Positions 36,460 through 47,585 of a DNA stretch of 64,000 bases are shown here, in pieces. The notes beneath the pieces were generated by a model that worked only from the letters and a program-made list of their open reading frames with translations, was not told where the DNA came from and ran no database searches. The translations under genes and the position numbers were made by a program. The DNA is from Epiperipatus broadwayi. Taxonomy: Eukaryota; Onychophora; Udeonychophora; Euonychophora; Peripatidae. The stretch spans positions 498,768 to 562,767 of the forward strand of contig JAQFVV010000452.1 in assembly GCA_028023455.1 (NCBI GenBank), in the 5' to 3' direction. The stretch's first letter is position 1. Every line of letters starts with the position of its first letter.

Positions 36460-37145
36460 AATATAGAATGAAATCAACATACCAGCCAGATGAAAATATG
36501 TCATAAATAATTGTTAAATTAATGGTCAATTATATTAGGCTAAATCTAACTTTTAATAATTTTGGTTTAATAATTAAACAGAAGTTAATAATTATAAGCA
36601 TTATGTTAGCATAGTCAATATATATCTAATTAATGGGTAAACCAATCTTCTCTTAAGGCTACGAATACATAATATTCTGTTGACAAATGTCAAGAGTAAA
36701 AAAGATACACCTATTCTCTAAGCTTCTGAATTTTATAAGCTTACTCCTTGACAAAAGTGATGAAAATATAGAATGAATTCAATCCATCAGCCAGATAAAA
36801 ATATAGCATTAATAATTATTAATTTAATAGTAAATTTACATGAATGGAGTGATCCTTACTTTACACGTCTCATTTTAAGAATTAAACAAAAGTTATTAAT
36901 TGTAAACATTAAATAAAATTCATAGCCTGAAGAAGAGCATCATTTACTCCATTAATTGCATGTTTATATTTTAAGTCGTGCTAATTTAATGTTTACAATT
37001 ATTAACTTCTATTTAATTATCAAAACAAAATCATTAAAAGTAAGATTCATTCTCCATTCTTAAATAATTGACCATTAATTTAATAATCATTAGTACAATG
37101 CATTCTCTAATTGATATCGAATACATTCTATATTTTTTATCAATG
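36460..37145. repeat. Three copies of an AT-rich repeat, two direct and one inverted
   Basis: Copies at about 36,460-36,610 (+), 36,765-36,915 (+) and 36,965-37,145 (-) share ATATAGAATG, CAGCCAGAT (first two), TTAAATTAATGGTCAATTA-like, ACTTTTAAT and AAGTTAATAATTRTAARCATTA. The second and third copies form an inverted pair. They are non-coding and the family is unknown. Confidence 0.65.
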
Positions 37146-37159
37146 TTAACATGGGTAAA

Positions 37160-38326
37160 GTTATAGATATTAAAGGTTAAAAGAAAAATGAATCCATTCT
37201 ATTCTTGCTCTTTGACTACATAATGTTATTTATTTATAAAGAGGAAAATGGTTTAATCTATATATATATAGCTATGCTATTTAAATGTTTATGTGTATAA
37301 ACACATGCACACACACACACACATATATATATATTGTGATGTAATCGGGTGCACACTATAGTTCTCTTTGTAGAGTATAACTAAATAAATAAAAAACAAC
37401 TAAAGGTCTTATATTTAATAAATATGTTGGTTAATTTGAGATAAATATAGAGTAAATGAATACTTTATTTATTAAATCTAAAAGTGAAATATTTTACAAA
37501 GTTTTGTCGAATGATAACAATGCGGTATTATGATCAGGAAAAAAAATCACATGTTCACAAGTAGTGTTTTTAAAAACAAAGGAAAAGAAAAATAGCTGCA
37601 TTTTGTGTTACCATAGATACAAAAGTAAATTCAACAAGGAGAACACACATACACTCTTTTGCTTAAATTTTTTTGCTCTATCTTACCTTATTTTTACAAA
37701 TTGATTCTGGACTTATAATAAAAAAATATGTACTGTAAACAAAAAAATTTTTTAGGAAAAAAGAACACAAAGCTTCCCCTCATTTGATAAATGGAATGAT
37801 TAATATCAAATGCTATGCTTATCTGCCATGAATCTATGAAACTATCAACATTTACCATGGATTGTAATATTGATAAAGAAATACTTGAATATCATTTAAG
37901 GATAAAATATTCATGGTAACCTACATTTGTATTTTATCATTGATATTCCAAGGAAAACATTGTGGAATAGAAAAATCTAAACTGAAATTATATATATATA
38001 AATTAAACTTGGTAACAGATACTAAAGGAACAATTTCTTTTAAATTATCTGTATGAAATAAAATTTCACTAATCAATAATGGTTAAGATTATAGTAGTAG
38101 TTTAACAATAAAATATTTATCAAAGTTCTTTTAATTTTTAATAATGTTAATTATGAGGTATTTTTATCTTATTATTTCATATAAGATTAAATAATAGACA
38201 TAATTAAGACTTAAATCAATTGTTAGTATGTTAATTTGTTGTGAGAAAGAATTTGTGATTAACTCTTTATGACTGTATGCATTAACAATTTTAATGATAA
38301 ATCATTTCTAACAATTGTAACCCAGC

Positions 38327-38330
<4 letters not shown>
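37160..38330. other. AT-rich DNA, nothing recognised
   Basis: A compound (CA)n(TA)n run lies at 37,308-37,335. It is directly followed by TGTGATGTAATCGGGTGC, which could be the start of another LTR, but no second copy or end was found. Confidence 0.4.

Positions 38331-38368
<38 letters not shown>
38331..38368. repeat. (AT)n microsatellite at the left end of PLE pair 1
   Basis: Nineteen AT units, followed by ATT repeats. It lies just outside the 3' tail of the minus-strand PLE arm. Confidence 0.9.
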
Positions 38369-38372
<4 letters not shown>

Positions 38373-38574
38373 ATTATTATTAATCAATGTCTGTATTCCA
38401 ATTATAATAAAATATATATAATTATTCAAAACAATACAATAATTAATACAATTAAACAAATATATACCAATTTAATAGAAGTACTTTCAACTATCTATGT
38501 AGTCGTTGTCAACTAGACTCAAATTGTATTAGAAAAAACCGTTACAAATGTAAACAAAAGTAATACGTCATACA

Positions 38575-39291
38575 TCAATTTTCCCACAATTCATTAATTT
38601 TTATATTGGCTGTCTGTCTATTTATCAACTGTTGCTTTTCACTTTTTATTAACATAGCTTCTTTAATTTTGCGTTTATTATTATTTCTTTCAATACACAG
38701 AATTTTAACTTTATTAAAATCAAAATCAAAACCATAATTACATGTTACATTATGATCAAAAAATACTGATGGTGATACATCATCATTTCTAACATTCTCT
38801 TGTCTTGATTTTTGCACTCGTTTATATAATAACAAATGCTCCCTTGATCTTTTCTCCAATGTCCACCGAGATTCCCCAATATATGCCTTTCCACAAACAC
38901 ATAGCCATTTATATATTGCACAACTTTGATTTAAAATACTACACCTATTTTTTGAATTATTTATTAATCTATTTAAATTAGGAGTAGTATAAAATGCAAC
39001 TCGACATATATTTTTATATATCTGTTTTATAAATTTAACCTGTTCATTACAAATAAATGGTATTGATATCCAAGTATATTTTATTTTATCAATATCTATA
39101 GCATCTAAAATATTTCTATTATTATTAAACCTATTAACAATATTATAAATTAATTTATGATCATATCCAACCTTTAACAAATCCATAATAAATACATTTA
39201 TGTTACTTATTTTATCAGAACTATATTTACATAATTTATTATTCCTAAATAAAAATGATTTTAAACCGGATAATTTATGTGTCATTGGCAC
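38575..39291 (-). CDS. PLE 1 minus arm: linker and GIY-YIG endonuclease
   Basis: A 238-codon open frame to the natural stop. The first ~115 residues are the linker typical of Penelope elements (LSGLKSFLFRNN...ISIPFICNEQVKFIKQIY). AIYKWLCVCGKAYIGESR (residues 125-142) is the GIY-YIG motif in the variant form IYK/YIG, with the Cys-x-Cys pair seen in PLE endonucleases. TLEKRSREH follows (residues 144-152), then a conserved C-terminal AMLIKSEKQQLINRQ near the end. The Arg position after GES is Arg-Trp here, whereas the plus arm has Arg-Cys. The enzyme nicks target DNA to prime reverse transcription. A frameshift at 39,291-39,390 separates it from the reverse transcriptase. Confidence 0.9.
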   Translation of the reverse strand: MPMTHKLSGLKSFLFRNNKLCKYSSDKISNINVFIMDLLKVGYDHKLIYNIVNRFNNNRNILDAIDIDKIKYTWISIPFICNEQVKFIKQIYKNICRVAFYTTPNLNRLINNSKNRCSILNQSCAIYKWLCVCGKAYIGESRWTLEKRSREHLLLYKRVQKSRQENVRNDDVSPSVFFDHNVTCNYGFDFDFNKVKILCIERNNNKRKIKEAMLIKSEKQQLINRQTANIKINELWEN

Positions 39292-39383
39292 ATTTGAATA
39301 CCAAGGAATATATCCTCTTTTTCAATATCTTTTATTACCATACAATAATCTAATTTATTTTTTATTACGTGTAACTTTAATAT

Positions 39384-39905
39384 CTAAATACTGAATTGAA
39401 TTTTTTCTTCAAAAGATTTACTCCATTTTAAACCTTCTAAACTATTTAATTCATTGAATAATACATTTATAATATCTAAACTTCCACAAACAAAAACATC
39501 ATCAACATACCTGTAATAAATTTTAATACCTTGGCAATATATATTAGTATTAAGAATTATATCTTCATATCTTGATACCACAAAACTACATATTTGTGAA
39601 ACTACAGGAAGTCCTATGGGACTTCCGTAATCCATTTTATAATAATTTTCATTAAATATAGCATATATATTTTTATCAATAAAATATAATACATCATTTA
39701 CAAATTTTACTTTTTTAACATCAACTTTTTTTAACCTTAAAGCATCTAATATAATTTTTATAGATTTTAATCTATCTATTGAACCATACATCTCACATAT
39801 ATCAAATGTACAAATACTATCATTATTATTAATATTAATATTTTGAATTTTCTTTACAAAATCAAACGATGAATTAATAGTATATTTTCCAAATCCAAGA
39901 AACAT
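39384..39905 (-). CDS. PLE 1 minus arm: reverse transcriptase fragment
   Basis: 173 codons of the palm of a Penelope-type reverse transcriptase. CTFDICEMYGSIDRL (residues 32-46) is motif A with the first catalytic Asp. GSPIGLPVVSQ (94-104) is motif B. YYRYVDDVFVC (130-140) is motif C with the Asp pair intact. The fingers and N-terminal domain are absent because the element is 5'-truncated, so no working enzyme can be made. The reading frame breaks at about 39,390, before the linker and endonuclease. PLE reverse transcriptases copy their own RNA at a nicked target. Compared with the plus arm, motif B reads GSPIG instead of GWPMG. Confidence 0.88.
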   Translation of the reverse strand: MFLGFGKYTINSSFDFVKKIQNININNNDSICTFDICEMYGSIDRLKSIKIILDALRLKKVDVKKVKFVNDVLYFIDKNIYAIFNENYYKMDYGSPIGLPVVSQICSFVVSRYEDIILNTNIYCQGIKIYYRYVDDVFVCGSLDIINVLFNELNSLEGLKWSKSFEEKIQFSI

Positions 39906-39915
39906 TATTAAAAGA

Positions 39916-40440
39916 TGTTCTTGGATTTGGAAAATATACTATTAATTCATCGTTTGATTTTGTAAAGAAAATTCAAAATATTAATATTAATAATAATGAT
40001 AGTATTTGTACATTTGATATATGTGAGATGTATGGTTCAATAGATAGATTAAAATCTATAAAAATTATATTAGATGCTTTAAGGTTAAAAAAAGTTGATG
40101 TTAAAAAAGTAAAATTTGTAAATGATGTATTATATTTTATTGATAAAAATATATATGCTATATTTAATGAAAATTATTATAAAATGGATTACGGATGGCC
40201 TATGGGACTTTCTGTAGTTTCACAAATATGTAGTTTTGTAGTATCAAGATATGAATATAATTCTTAATACTAATATATATTGCCAAGGTATTAAAATTTA
40301 TTACAGGTATGTTGATGATGTTTTCAGTTTGTGGAAGTTTAGATATTATAAATGTATTATTCAATGAATTAAATAGTTTAGAAGGTTTAAAATGGAGTAA
40401 ATCTTTTGAAGAAAAAATTCAATTCAGTATTTAGATATTA
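39916..40440 (+). pseudogene. PLE 1 plus arm: reverse transcriptase fragment, frameshifted
   Basis: Mirror copy of the minus-arm fragment. It starts LGFGKYTINSSFDFV directly at the palindrome centre. Motif A (CTFDICEMYGSIDRL) and motif B (GWPMGLSVVSQ) are in frame to 40,267. A single-base difference then shifts the frame, and a second shift lies within the YVDD region (GGTATGTTGATGATG retained, then TTTTCAGTTTG). It is not functional. Confidence 0.88.
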
Positions 40441-40490
40441 AAGTTACACGTAATAAAATAAATTAGATTATTGTATGGTAATAAAAGATA

Positions 40491-41242
40491 TTGAAAAAAG
40501 GATATATTCCTTGGTATTCAAATTTGCCAATAATTTATAAATTATCCGGTTTAAAATCATTTTTATTTAGGAATAATAAATTATGTAAATATAGTTCTGA
40601 TAAAATAAGTAACATAAATGTATTTATTATGGATTTGTTAAAGGTTGGATATGATCATAAATTAATTTATAATATTGTTAATAAGTTTAATAATAATAGA
40701 AATATTTTAGATGCTATAGATATTGATAAAATAAAATATACTTGGATATCAATACCATTTATTTGTAATGAACAGGTTAAATTTATAAAACAGATATATA
40801 AAAATATATGTCGAGTTGCATTTTATACTACTCCTAATTTAAATAGATTAATAAATAATTCAAAAAATAGGTGTAGTATTTTAAATCAAAGTTGTGCAAT
40901 ATATAAATGGCTATGTGTTTGTGGAAAGGCATATATTGGGGAATCTCGGTGTACATTGGAGAAAAGATCAAGGGAGCATTTGTTATTATATAAACGAGTG
41001 CAAAAATCAAGACAAGAGAATGTTAGAAATGATGATGTATCACCATCAGTATTTTTTGATCATATTGTAACATGTAATTATGGTTTCTGATTTTGATTTT
41101 AATAAAGTTAAAATTCTGTGTATTGAAAGAAATAATAATAAACGCAAAATTAAAGAAGCTATGTTAATAAAAAGTGAAAAGCAACAGTTGATAAATAGAC
41201 AGACAGCCAATATAAAAATTAATGAATTGTGGGAAAATTGAT
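40491..41242 (+). pseudogene. PLE 1 plus arm: linker and GIY-YIG endonuclease, frameshifted near the end
   Basis: Open from the junction WYSNLPIIYKLSGLKSF through AIYKWLCVCGKAYIGESR and TLEKRSREH to NYGF. One base insertion near 41,085 then shifts the frame before the last ~45 codons, which still exist in the next frame to GKLM-type end at about 41,240. The Cys after ESR (ESRCTLEKR) agrees with the other PLE pairs and is probably the ancestral residue. Confidence 0.88.
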
Positions 41243-41401
41243 GTATGACGTATTACTTTTGTTTACATTTGTAACGGTTTTTTCTAATACAATTTGAGTC
41301 TAGTTGACAATGACTACATAGATAGTTGAAAGTACTTCTATTAAATTGGTATATATTTGTTTAAAATATTGTTACTGTATTAATTATTGTATTGTTTTGA
41401 A

Positions 41402-41405
<4 letters not shown>

Positions 41406-41482
<77 letters not shown>
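41406..41482. repeat. (TA)n microsatellite at the right end of PLE pair 1
   Basis: About 38 TA units begin immediately after GAATAAT, the 3' end of the plus arm. Confidence 0.95.
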
Positions 41483-41486
<4 letters not shown>

Positions 41487-43978
41487 TTGTTGTTTTTAAA
41501 ATTAGAACTACATTTTTGGTCTTAGCCACCTCAATGAGTTAATGTTTACCTTAATAAATATTATTTTTACTAACCTAAGTACTTTGATTTTCCTATTGCA
41601 TAATTATTATAAAACTATTTTATTACATAACTTATTTACAATTAAAATATTTAAGTGTATATATCCCATACTATAGCTCATTAACAAGTAAAATATTATC
41701 TATTGAACTATATTTTCTTTGCCCAGCAAAAAATACTTATTATGAATCATTGATCTCTTACAAATTCATGAGTCCATTGTAGATGTAAATCCAAACTATC
41801 ATAAAGCCAATTTATGGATTAATTCATTTATTTGTTTATTTTATTAGTTATACTTTTAGTTCCCTAACTACAATATTTATCCATTATATTTTCTAGCTTG
41901 CTCAAATATATGGGCATTCATAGATCAGGCAGTTTTTCATAGTTTTCATTACAATTATTTATATATATATATTGAAGCAGATGATCTGATGCTCAGATCC
42001 TGCTTCACAGTCCACATCCAATCTCCTATCATCTAACTGTATTCAAACCCACCTTTACACATGTATATACATAGATAATAATATATATATTTCTTTTGGT
42101 TAGTATTATAACATAAACCACATTAATACGTATGTATTTTAATATTTTATTTAATAATAATATTCTCATGTGTATGTGGGCATAAATAATAAATATCTAT
42201 ATATTTCAGTGTAGGAGATTGTGAATAAATTAATAAAGTTATATTATATATAAGGTATTATATATGAAACTTATTATTTTTTTTATATATAATTTTGTAG
42301 CCAGAAATGATGCAATCTTGTTAAAAAGTCTCTCGAACAACAATTACCCGGAAGACCCCTTAGATAAAAGTAAAAGATTACGAATTGGTAATAATAAAAT
42401 AAACCCATTAGTGGAAATTGTCCATGCTAGCTTGTTTTAAAATCATAAAATATATTTTAAAACAATCGTTCGAGAAACTGATAACACACTTGCATTGTTT
42501 CAAACATCTTACTAAATAAGAGTATCCGGTCAAACTATTACAGATGAAACTTAAGTGCTTAAACTGCCTCAGGTCCAGCAGTAGTTGCTAAGTTACAGCT
42601 TCAAAATAAAAGTATATATACTGCTGGATTTGAATCCACAAAGGAGGAGACCATTAAATAACTATGTTGCTATTCAAATTCCATGCCAGTTTTGATTCCC
42701 ACTCAATGTGTTGTGAATAGGGGAAATTTCACCTTTTCCCTCCTTTCTAATATGCTGTTCCCATGAAAGAAGCTCTGCATCCCGTACTAATGAACTTTAG
42801 ATATTTTCCAGTGAAAATGAAATGCTAATTCTCAAATAATAATGCTACCCTAGATCTAGTAAAACAATACTGATGGACTGACTCCTAGTGAAATTGCTCT
42901 TCTAAATAAGCAAGGTAAAAGAACTTTGACCGTTGCAATTCTTAAATCCTGCCTTCTCTGTAATATTTATATTTTAATCACCTATTTTAAATGTCTTCAA
43001 AATATGTAGTATTATAACTCTATATAACTAATCTATATTAAGCCTCCCATAAAATGTTTTTCCTTTTTTTTTATTTCCAAGTGGCAAATAAGTTTCATTT
43101 AGATTTATGTATTTATATTTTAAAAAATTAATGCCAATAATATTCTAAAATCGCAAGCATATAATGTATTTTCATTTTTTCCCACCCATCATTTATCGGG
43201 TAAATAATTTATAGCGATCAAAACAAGTCTTATTTGACTTGCCCAGGTGCTCGCAACTTTAGATAAATAAACTAATTATATTTTTATGTTTACTGTAGAA
43301 AAACAGATTGACATCTGTTTTTTACATTTTCCTTCCTAAATAATGCGCTATCTCTTATTCTTAAATTATATTATATATGTAAAATCCATCTTAGCTATTA
43401 CCACCACCCACTTATTTTGTGATAATTTATATATTTTCACAAGGGCATTGATTAACCAAGATTAAGATTTATTAAATGTGTGGGAAATAATGAATAATAT
43501 TAAGTAACATAATGTAAGGGGGAGGGGGATCTTAAGATCTTAGTTTTATATTTAACTATAATTATTATCCATGTTTGCTTAATGAAGCCATATCATTATG
43601 CCGAATATTTCATAATTTATGGGCAATAAATATGTTAGATAATCTTTAACCTTGAGAGTTATATTATATTATTAAGCATTACGTGCATAAAGGCCATTTC
43701 GTTTATATATATGTTCATGCTTCTTTCTCACATGGAGGTATTTGCTCAGTCAAACCCCATCATCATTCTCAATGTCCTTAAACCAGACTGTAAAACCACC
43801 CTAAGGACATCCTTGGTCTTATGTGCATGCTTTATATGGGGATTGCTCTGGAAAATCCAGCCTGATAATGACATAGCCGACCGTCATTCATCTCAATACC
43901 GACCCTGCCTATGTTGCAGAGGAAATCGGTCAACTTCATTCTTAAAATTGATGAAGCACACTCCAGGATTCATAATTT
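41483..43978. other. AT-rich DNA with one less AT-rich stretch at its right end
   Basis: Nothing was recognised to about 43,700. 43,711-43,980 is less AT-rich and open for 89 codons on the plus strand, but the peptide has no known motif. It directly abuts the 896-bp repeat and may be part of the same element. 42,560-42,800 is also moderately G+C-rich without recognised content. Confidence 0.4.
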
Positions 43979-44874
43979 GACCAACCCAATCAGCCACCAT
44001 GCACACACCGCCTTTCAGTGTCTTATTAGTCACCCAGAAATAGTCATAAGCTGTAATGAGATGATTTCTTTAAACAGACATATTTCCATTAGTTTTATAT
44101 ACATATTAATGCAATAGATTTAGTATCATTTATATAATTTTTCATTATCCACCCATGCATTAATTATCTATAACTCAAATTAATAATAATATTGAATGTA
44201 ACCAAATGTAATATCTGCTTGTAAAATTATTTTCCTTTTAAATGAAGTAGATGCTCTTTTCGTCTTTGGGGGTGTAATAGTATTCTAGTAATGTATTCCA
44301 ATAGTGCTAGTTCATTAAATCACACACATATATTATTGGCATAGCCGCAAATCTTATGTTATCATTAAATATGAATCAAACACACACACACATATATATA
44401 TATATAATACTCATGAGGCTAACGTCAGCTAAATAACCCGACATAATTTTGTTATTAATAAATGTTAAATATATATATCAAACTTGAACCATTGCTTTAT
44501 TTTAGTTAAGTTAATATATTAAGTTATTACTTAAGCTCAAATATGACTAGATGATCTCTGCTAAATATATAATTAATATGCTAGGTCATGAGCTTTCATT
44601 GCTCATCAAATATAGCTAGTTACTAAGTTAATCTATTATATAAGTTTAGCCTAGAGTCTTTCTGTGTTTCTGATGATCAATGCCGGTGGTGAGAAGTAAA
44701 TTAAGTCGATGTCATCAGAATTGTTGTTGATAATGTTATAGATCTGGGAAATAGGCAAATAGGGCAGAGTTCATGAGTATTTCGGACCTGTGTATCTTGT
44801 GCATAATTGGATTCGAGGTACTTTTGCCTAGATGCTAGATCTTGTTACATGAACATACAAATCCGACCGGCACA
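43979..44874 (+). repeat. 896-bp direct repeat, copy 1
   Basis: Nearly identical to 46,688-47,585: begins GACCAACCCAATCAGCC and ends CCGACCGGCACA. Internal landmarks are CATTAGTTTTATATACAT, a hairpin GTCGG/CCGAC-like block (AACGTCAGCTAAATAACCCG) and TAAATTAAGTCGATGTCATC. It has no long conserved frame. Both copies are preceded by TTTG and followed after CA by T/A-rich DNA, so they could be LTRs, but no primer site or polypurine tract was found. Confidence 0.85.
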
Positions 44875-45170
44875 GATTTTTTTTCTTTTCCCTGGTTTGA
44901 CACATCAACATAGGGCTTCGAATACAAACACCTATATACCTGAGATAGTAGTAGATAGTTATATATATAACATATGTTTAAAAAAAAAAAAAATTTTTTT
45001 TGAAAAATTTTTTTTTGAAAATTTTTTTTCAGACACCCAGCTTAAAATTTTTTGAATATTGGTACACACTCCCTACGAGTCATTGTTAAGATAAATATAA
45101 ATATTTTCTCTCAGTATATATATAAATATGTTTCAAGTAAATAGTATGTCATATACTCAGTATTTTTTTT
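44875..45170. other. Spacer with A and T homopolymer blocks
   Basis: Contains several alternating poly-A and poly-T runs at 44,982-45,030 (AAAA...TTTTTTTTGAAAAATTTT) able to form small hairpins. An 82-codon frame across it is an artefact of these runs. Confidence 0.5.
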
Positions 45171-45424
45171 CCACATAAAAGTTTTAAAAGTTTTTCATTT
45201 TCACGAACCTATAAAATAAATTAGTGACAGTTTTGTTTTGTTTTCTTTCACATATATGATTTGAATAATGATAGTGTTATATAATGTTTTATTCCTTGTC
45301 CGTAAATATTTATTACATGTATAATTCTCGTGAGTTTTTTTTAAAAAGAAGTAAAGAGAAGTAACAGCTTTTAAGGGGCTTTACTTTCATATTAACTAAA
45401 GATAAAAAAGTGCTTTTCCCAAAT

Positions 45425-45554
45425 AATGTTTATAGTTTTTTTTTTTCCATGTGTCATAGCATCAGCCGGGAAGCGAACCCGCTAACCCAGGACAACTGCT
45501 TGTAAAGCAGCCATCACTGACCTCTCGACCACCAATGCTTGACAATGTTTATAG
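45425..45554 (-). mobile_element. tRNA-derived SINE, copy 2
   Basis: Same SINE as at 33.4 kb and in better condition: A box TGGTCGAGAGG, anticodon arm CTGCTTTACAAGCAG with anticodon TAC, intact B box GGTTCGCTTCC, acceptor closed by GATGC, then TATGACACATGG and poly-A. Perfect 11-bp duplications AATGTTTATAG lie at 45,425-45,435 and 45,544-45,554. It interrupts one unit of the satellite. Because the promoter boxes are intact, this copy could still be transcribed by RNA polymerase III. Confidence 0.88.
45460..45538 (-). tRNA. tRNA-Val-like head of the SINE (not a true tRNA gene)
   Basis: Folds as a cloverleaf with anticodon TAC. The acceptor stem pairs only GCAT with ATGC before mismatches, and there are extra bases (TTAGC) between the anticodon and T arms. 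Together with poly-A and target duplications, this marks it as SINE-derived. Confidence 0.6.
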
Positions 45555-45791
45555 TTTTTGTATACATGTAAGACTCCAGTGAAATAAAAGAGTGACAGCT
45601 TTTAAGAGGCTCTCACTTTTATAAAATAAAATGTGTTTTTTCAAAGAAGCGAATAAGATGTTGTATAATGTTTTTTTTTCTTGGTCATAGACAGGAAATT
45701 ACATGCAGGATGCCCATAAATAAAATAGTGGTAGCTTTTAAGGGGCCTCCACATTTATAATAAAAATAAAGTATGTGTTCTAAATAGTATT

Positions 45792-45815
45792 GTTATTTAA
45801 AATCATTTATTAAAA

Positions 45816-45857
<42 letters not shown>

Positions 45858-45881
45858 TTTTCATAAATGATTTTAAATAAC
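45792..45881. repeat. Palindrome with a (TA)n centre
   Basis: GTTATTTAAAATCATTTATT (left) and its inverse AATAAC-ended partner (45,854-45,881) flank a TA run of about 38 bp. The result is a perfectly self-complementary tract of about 90 bp inside the satellite. Confidence 0.85.
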
Positions 45882-46687
45882 AAAGTATTTTCGAGTTTAC
45901 AATGTAATAAAATAGTGATAGCTTTTAAGGGGTTCTCACATTTAAAATGAAAAGATAAAGAAGTGTGTACGATATAGAATAATAATATTGAGATATATAA
46001 TAATTTTTTCCGTGTTTAATGAATATTTTATAAATAAATATAATATGCCTAATTTTTGAAGTGTGCGCTAAATAATAATAATATATAATAATTTTTTTTC
46101 ATAAATGCTTTAAATAATGATGTTCTATATAATTTTTTAATAAATGTCTCAAATAATAATATTTTCAAGTCTGAGAGAATTAAATTAGTGAGAGCTTTTG
46201 AGGGGTTTTCACATTTAAAGATAAAAAGATAGTAAAGTAGTGTGTGGCTAAATAATATATAATTTTTTCTAAATGTTTTAAATAATGATGTTAAATATAA
46301 TTTTTTCCCCCTTGTTAATACATCTTTTAAATAAATATTTTAAATTTATAATATTTCCAAGTCTGAGGGAGTTAAATAAGTGACAGCTTTTAAAATGCTT
46401 TCACTGTTAAAAATAAAATAAATATTCTAAATAATCGCAACTGTGCAGATTTTTTTTCAAATGTTTTTAATAATATTCATGCGTATATAATTGCCCCAGA
46501 TCAATGAAATAAAATAGTGACAGTTTTTGTTATACTTTCATTCTCCTATATAAATATGTGCTAAAGCCATAATAATTTTATCTGTTAAGCTGTGTATAAT
46601 TATTTAAGTATATAGTTTAGAAAAGTATACAACCCAATAATAGTGGATCATATAGTCAGGTCATATATATATATATATATCCCTTTG

Positions 46688-47585
46688 GACCAACCCAATC
46701 AGCCGCCATGCACGCCCCGCCTTTCAGTGTCTCATTAGTCACCCAGAAATAGTCATAAGCCATAATGAGATGATTTCTTTAAACAGACATATTTCCATTA
46801 GTTTTATATACATATTAATGTGATAGATTTAGTATCGTTTATATAATTATTCATTATCCACCCACACATTAATTATCTATAACTCAAATTAATAATAATA
46901 TTGAATGTAACCAAATGTAATATCTGCTTGTAAACTTATTTTTCTTTTAAATGAAGTAGATGCTCTTTTTGTCTCTGGGGGTGTAATAGTATTCTAGTAA
47001 TGTATTCCAATAGTGCTAGTTCATTAAATCACACATATATATTATTGGCATAGCCGTAAATCTTATGTTATCGTTAAATATGAATCAAACACGCACACAC
47101 ACACACATATATATATAATACTCATGAGGCTAACGTCGGCTAAATAACCCGACATAATTTTGTTATTAATAAATGTTAAATATATATATCAAACTTGAAC
47201 CATTGCTTTCTTTTAGTTAAGTTAATATATGAAGTTATTACTTAAGCTCAAATATGACAAGATGATCTCTGCTAAATACATAATTAATATGCTAGGTCAT
47301 GAGCTTTCATTGCTCATCAAATATAGCTAGTTATTAAGTTAATCTATCATATAAATTTAGCCTAGAGTCTTTCTGTCTCTCTGATGATCGATGCCAGCGG
47401 TGAGAAGTAAATTAAGTCGATGTCATCAGGATTGTTGTTGATAATGTTATAGGTCTGGGAAATAGGCAAATAGGGCAGAGTTCATGAGTGTTCCTGACCT
47501 GTGTATCTTGTGCATGATTGGATTTGAGGTACTTTTGCCTAGATGCTAGATCTTGTTACGTGAACATACAAATCCGACCGGCACA
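46688..47585 (+). repeat. 896-bp direct repeat, copy 2, flanked by TA runs
   Basis: Matches 43,979-44,874 at an estimated 95 percent or better by eye. It has TA microsatellites on both sides (before CCCTTTGGACC at 46,681 and after GGCACA at 47,585), as if inserted into, or replacing part of, one TA tract. The right TA/TG tract is also the left flank of PLE pair 2. Confidence 0.85.

Larger units (their letters stand above)
38412..41412. mobile_element. Penelope-like element pair 1: near-perfect 3.0-kb head-to-head palindrome
   Basis: The minus-strand arm (38,412-39,903) and plus-strand arm (39,913-41,412) are close to identical inverted copies of about 1.5 kb with roughly 9 bp between them. 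Both are 5'-truncated at the same place, just upstream of reverse transcriptase motif A. Both run through the GIY-YIG endonuclease to the same 3' UTR (ACGTATTACTTTTGTTTAC onward). Outside both 3' ends are TA runs (38,331-38,368 and 41,406-41,482). The left arm keeps a short extra tail (AATACAGACATTGATTAATA). Differences between the arms are a handful of substitutions plus small indels, so the pair is young or kept similar by gene conversion. Confidence 0.9.
45171..46560. repeat. Degenerate satellite, eight units around AGTGACAGCTTTTAAGGGG
   Basis: The core recurs at about 45,221, 45,361, 45,590, 45,728, 45,914, 46,187, 46,379 and 46,515, in the same orientation. Each is followed by a TTTCAC block, an A-rich AAATAAA stretch and an AATAATG/TATAATTTTTT block. 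Intervals are about 140 or 190 bp after subtracting the SINE. The core is an imperfect palindrome, because GTGA.AGC can pair with GCT.TCAC. The array lies wholly between the two 896-bp repeats. It encodes nothing. Confidence 0.7.

Noticed and set aside
37335-37360. Start of another LTR (TGTGATGTAATCGGGTGC after a TA run)
   Set aside because: No second copy, no end and no primer site found, so not listed as an element.
44669-44700. CTGATGATC...GAGAAG in the 896-bp repeat as a hammerhead
   Set aside because: The second box is GAAG, not GAAA, stem II pairs poorly, and no stem I partner was found in either copy.
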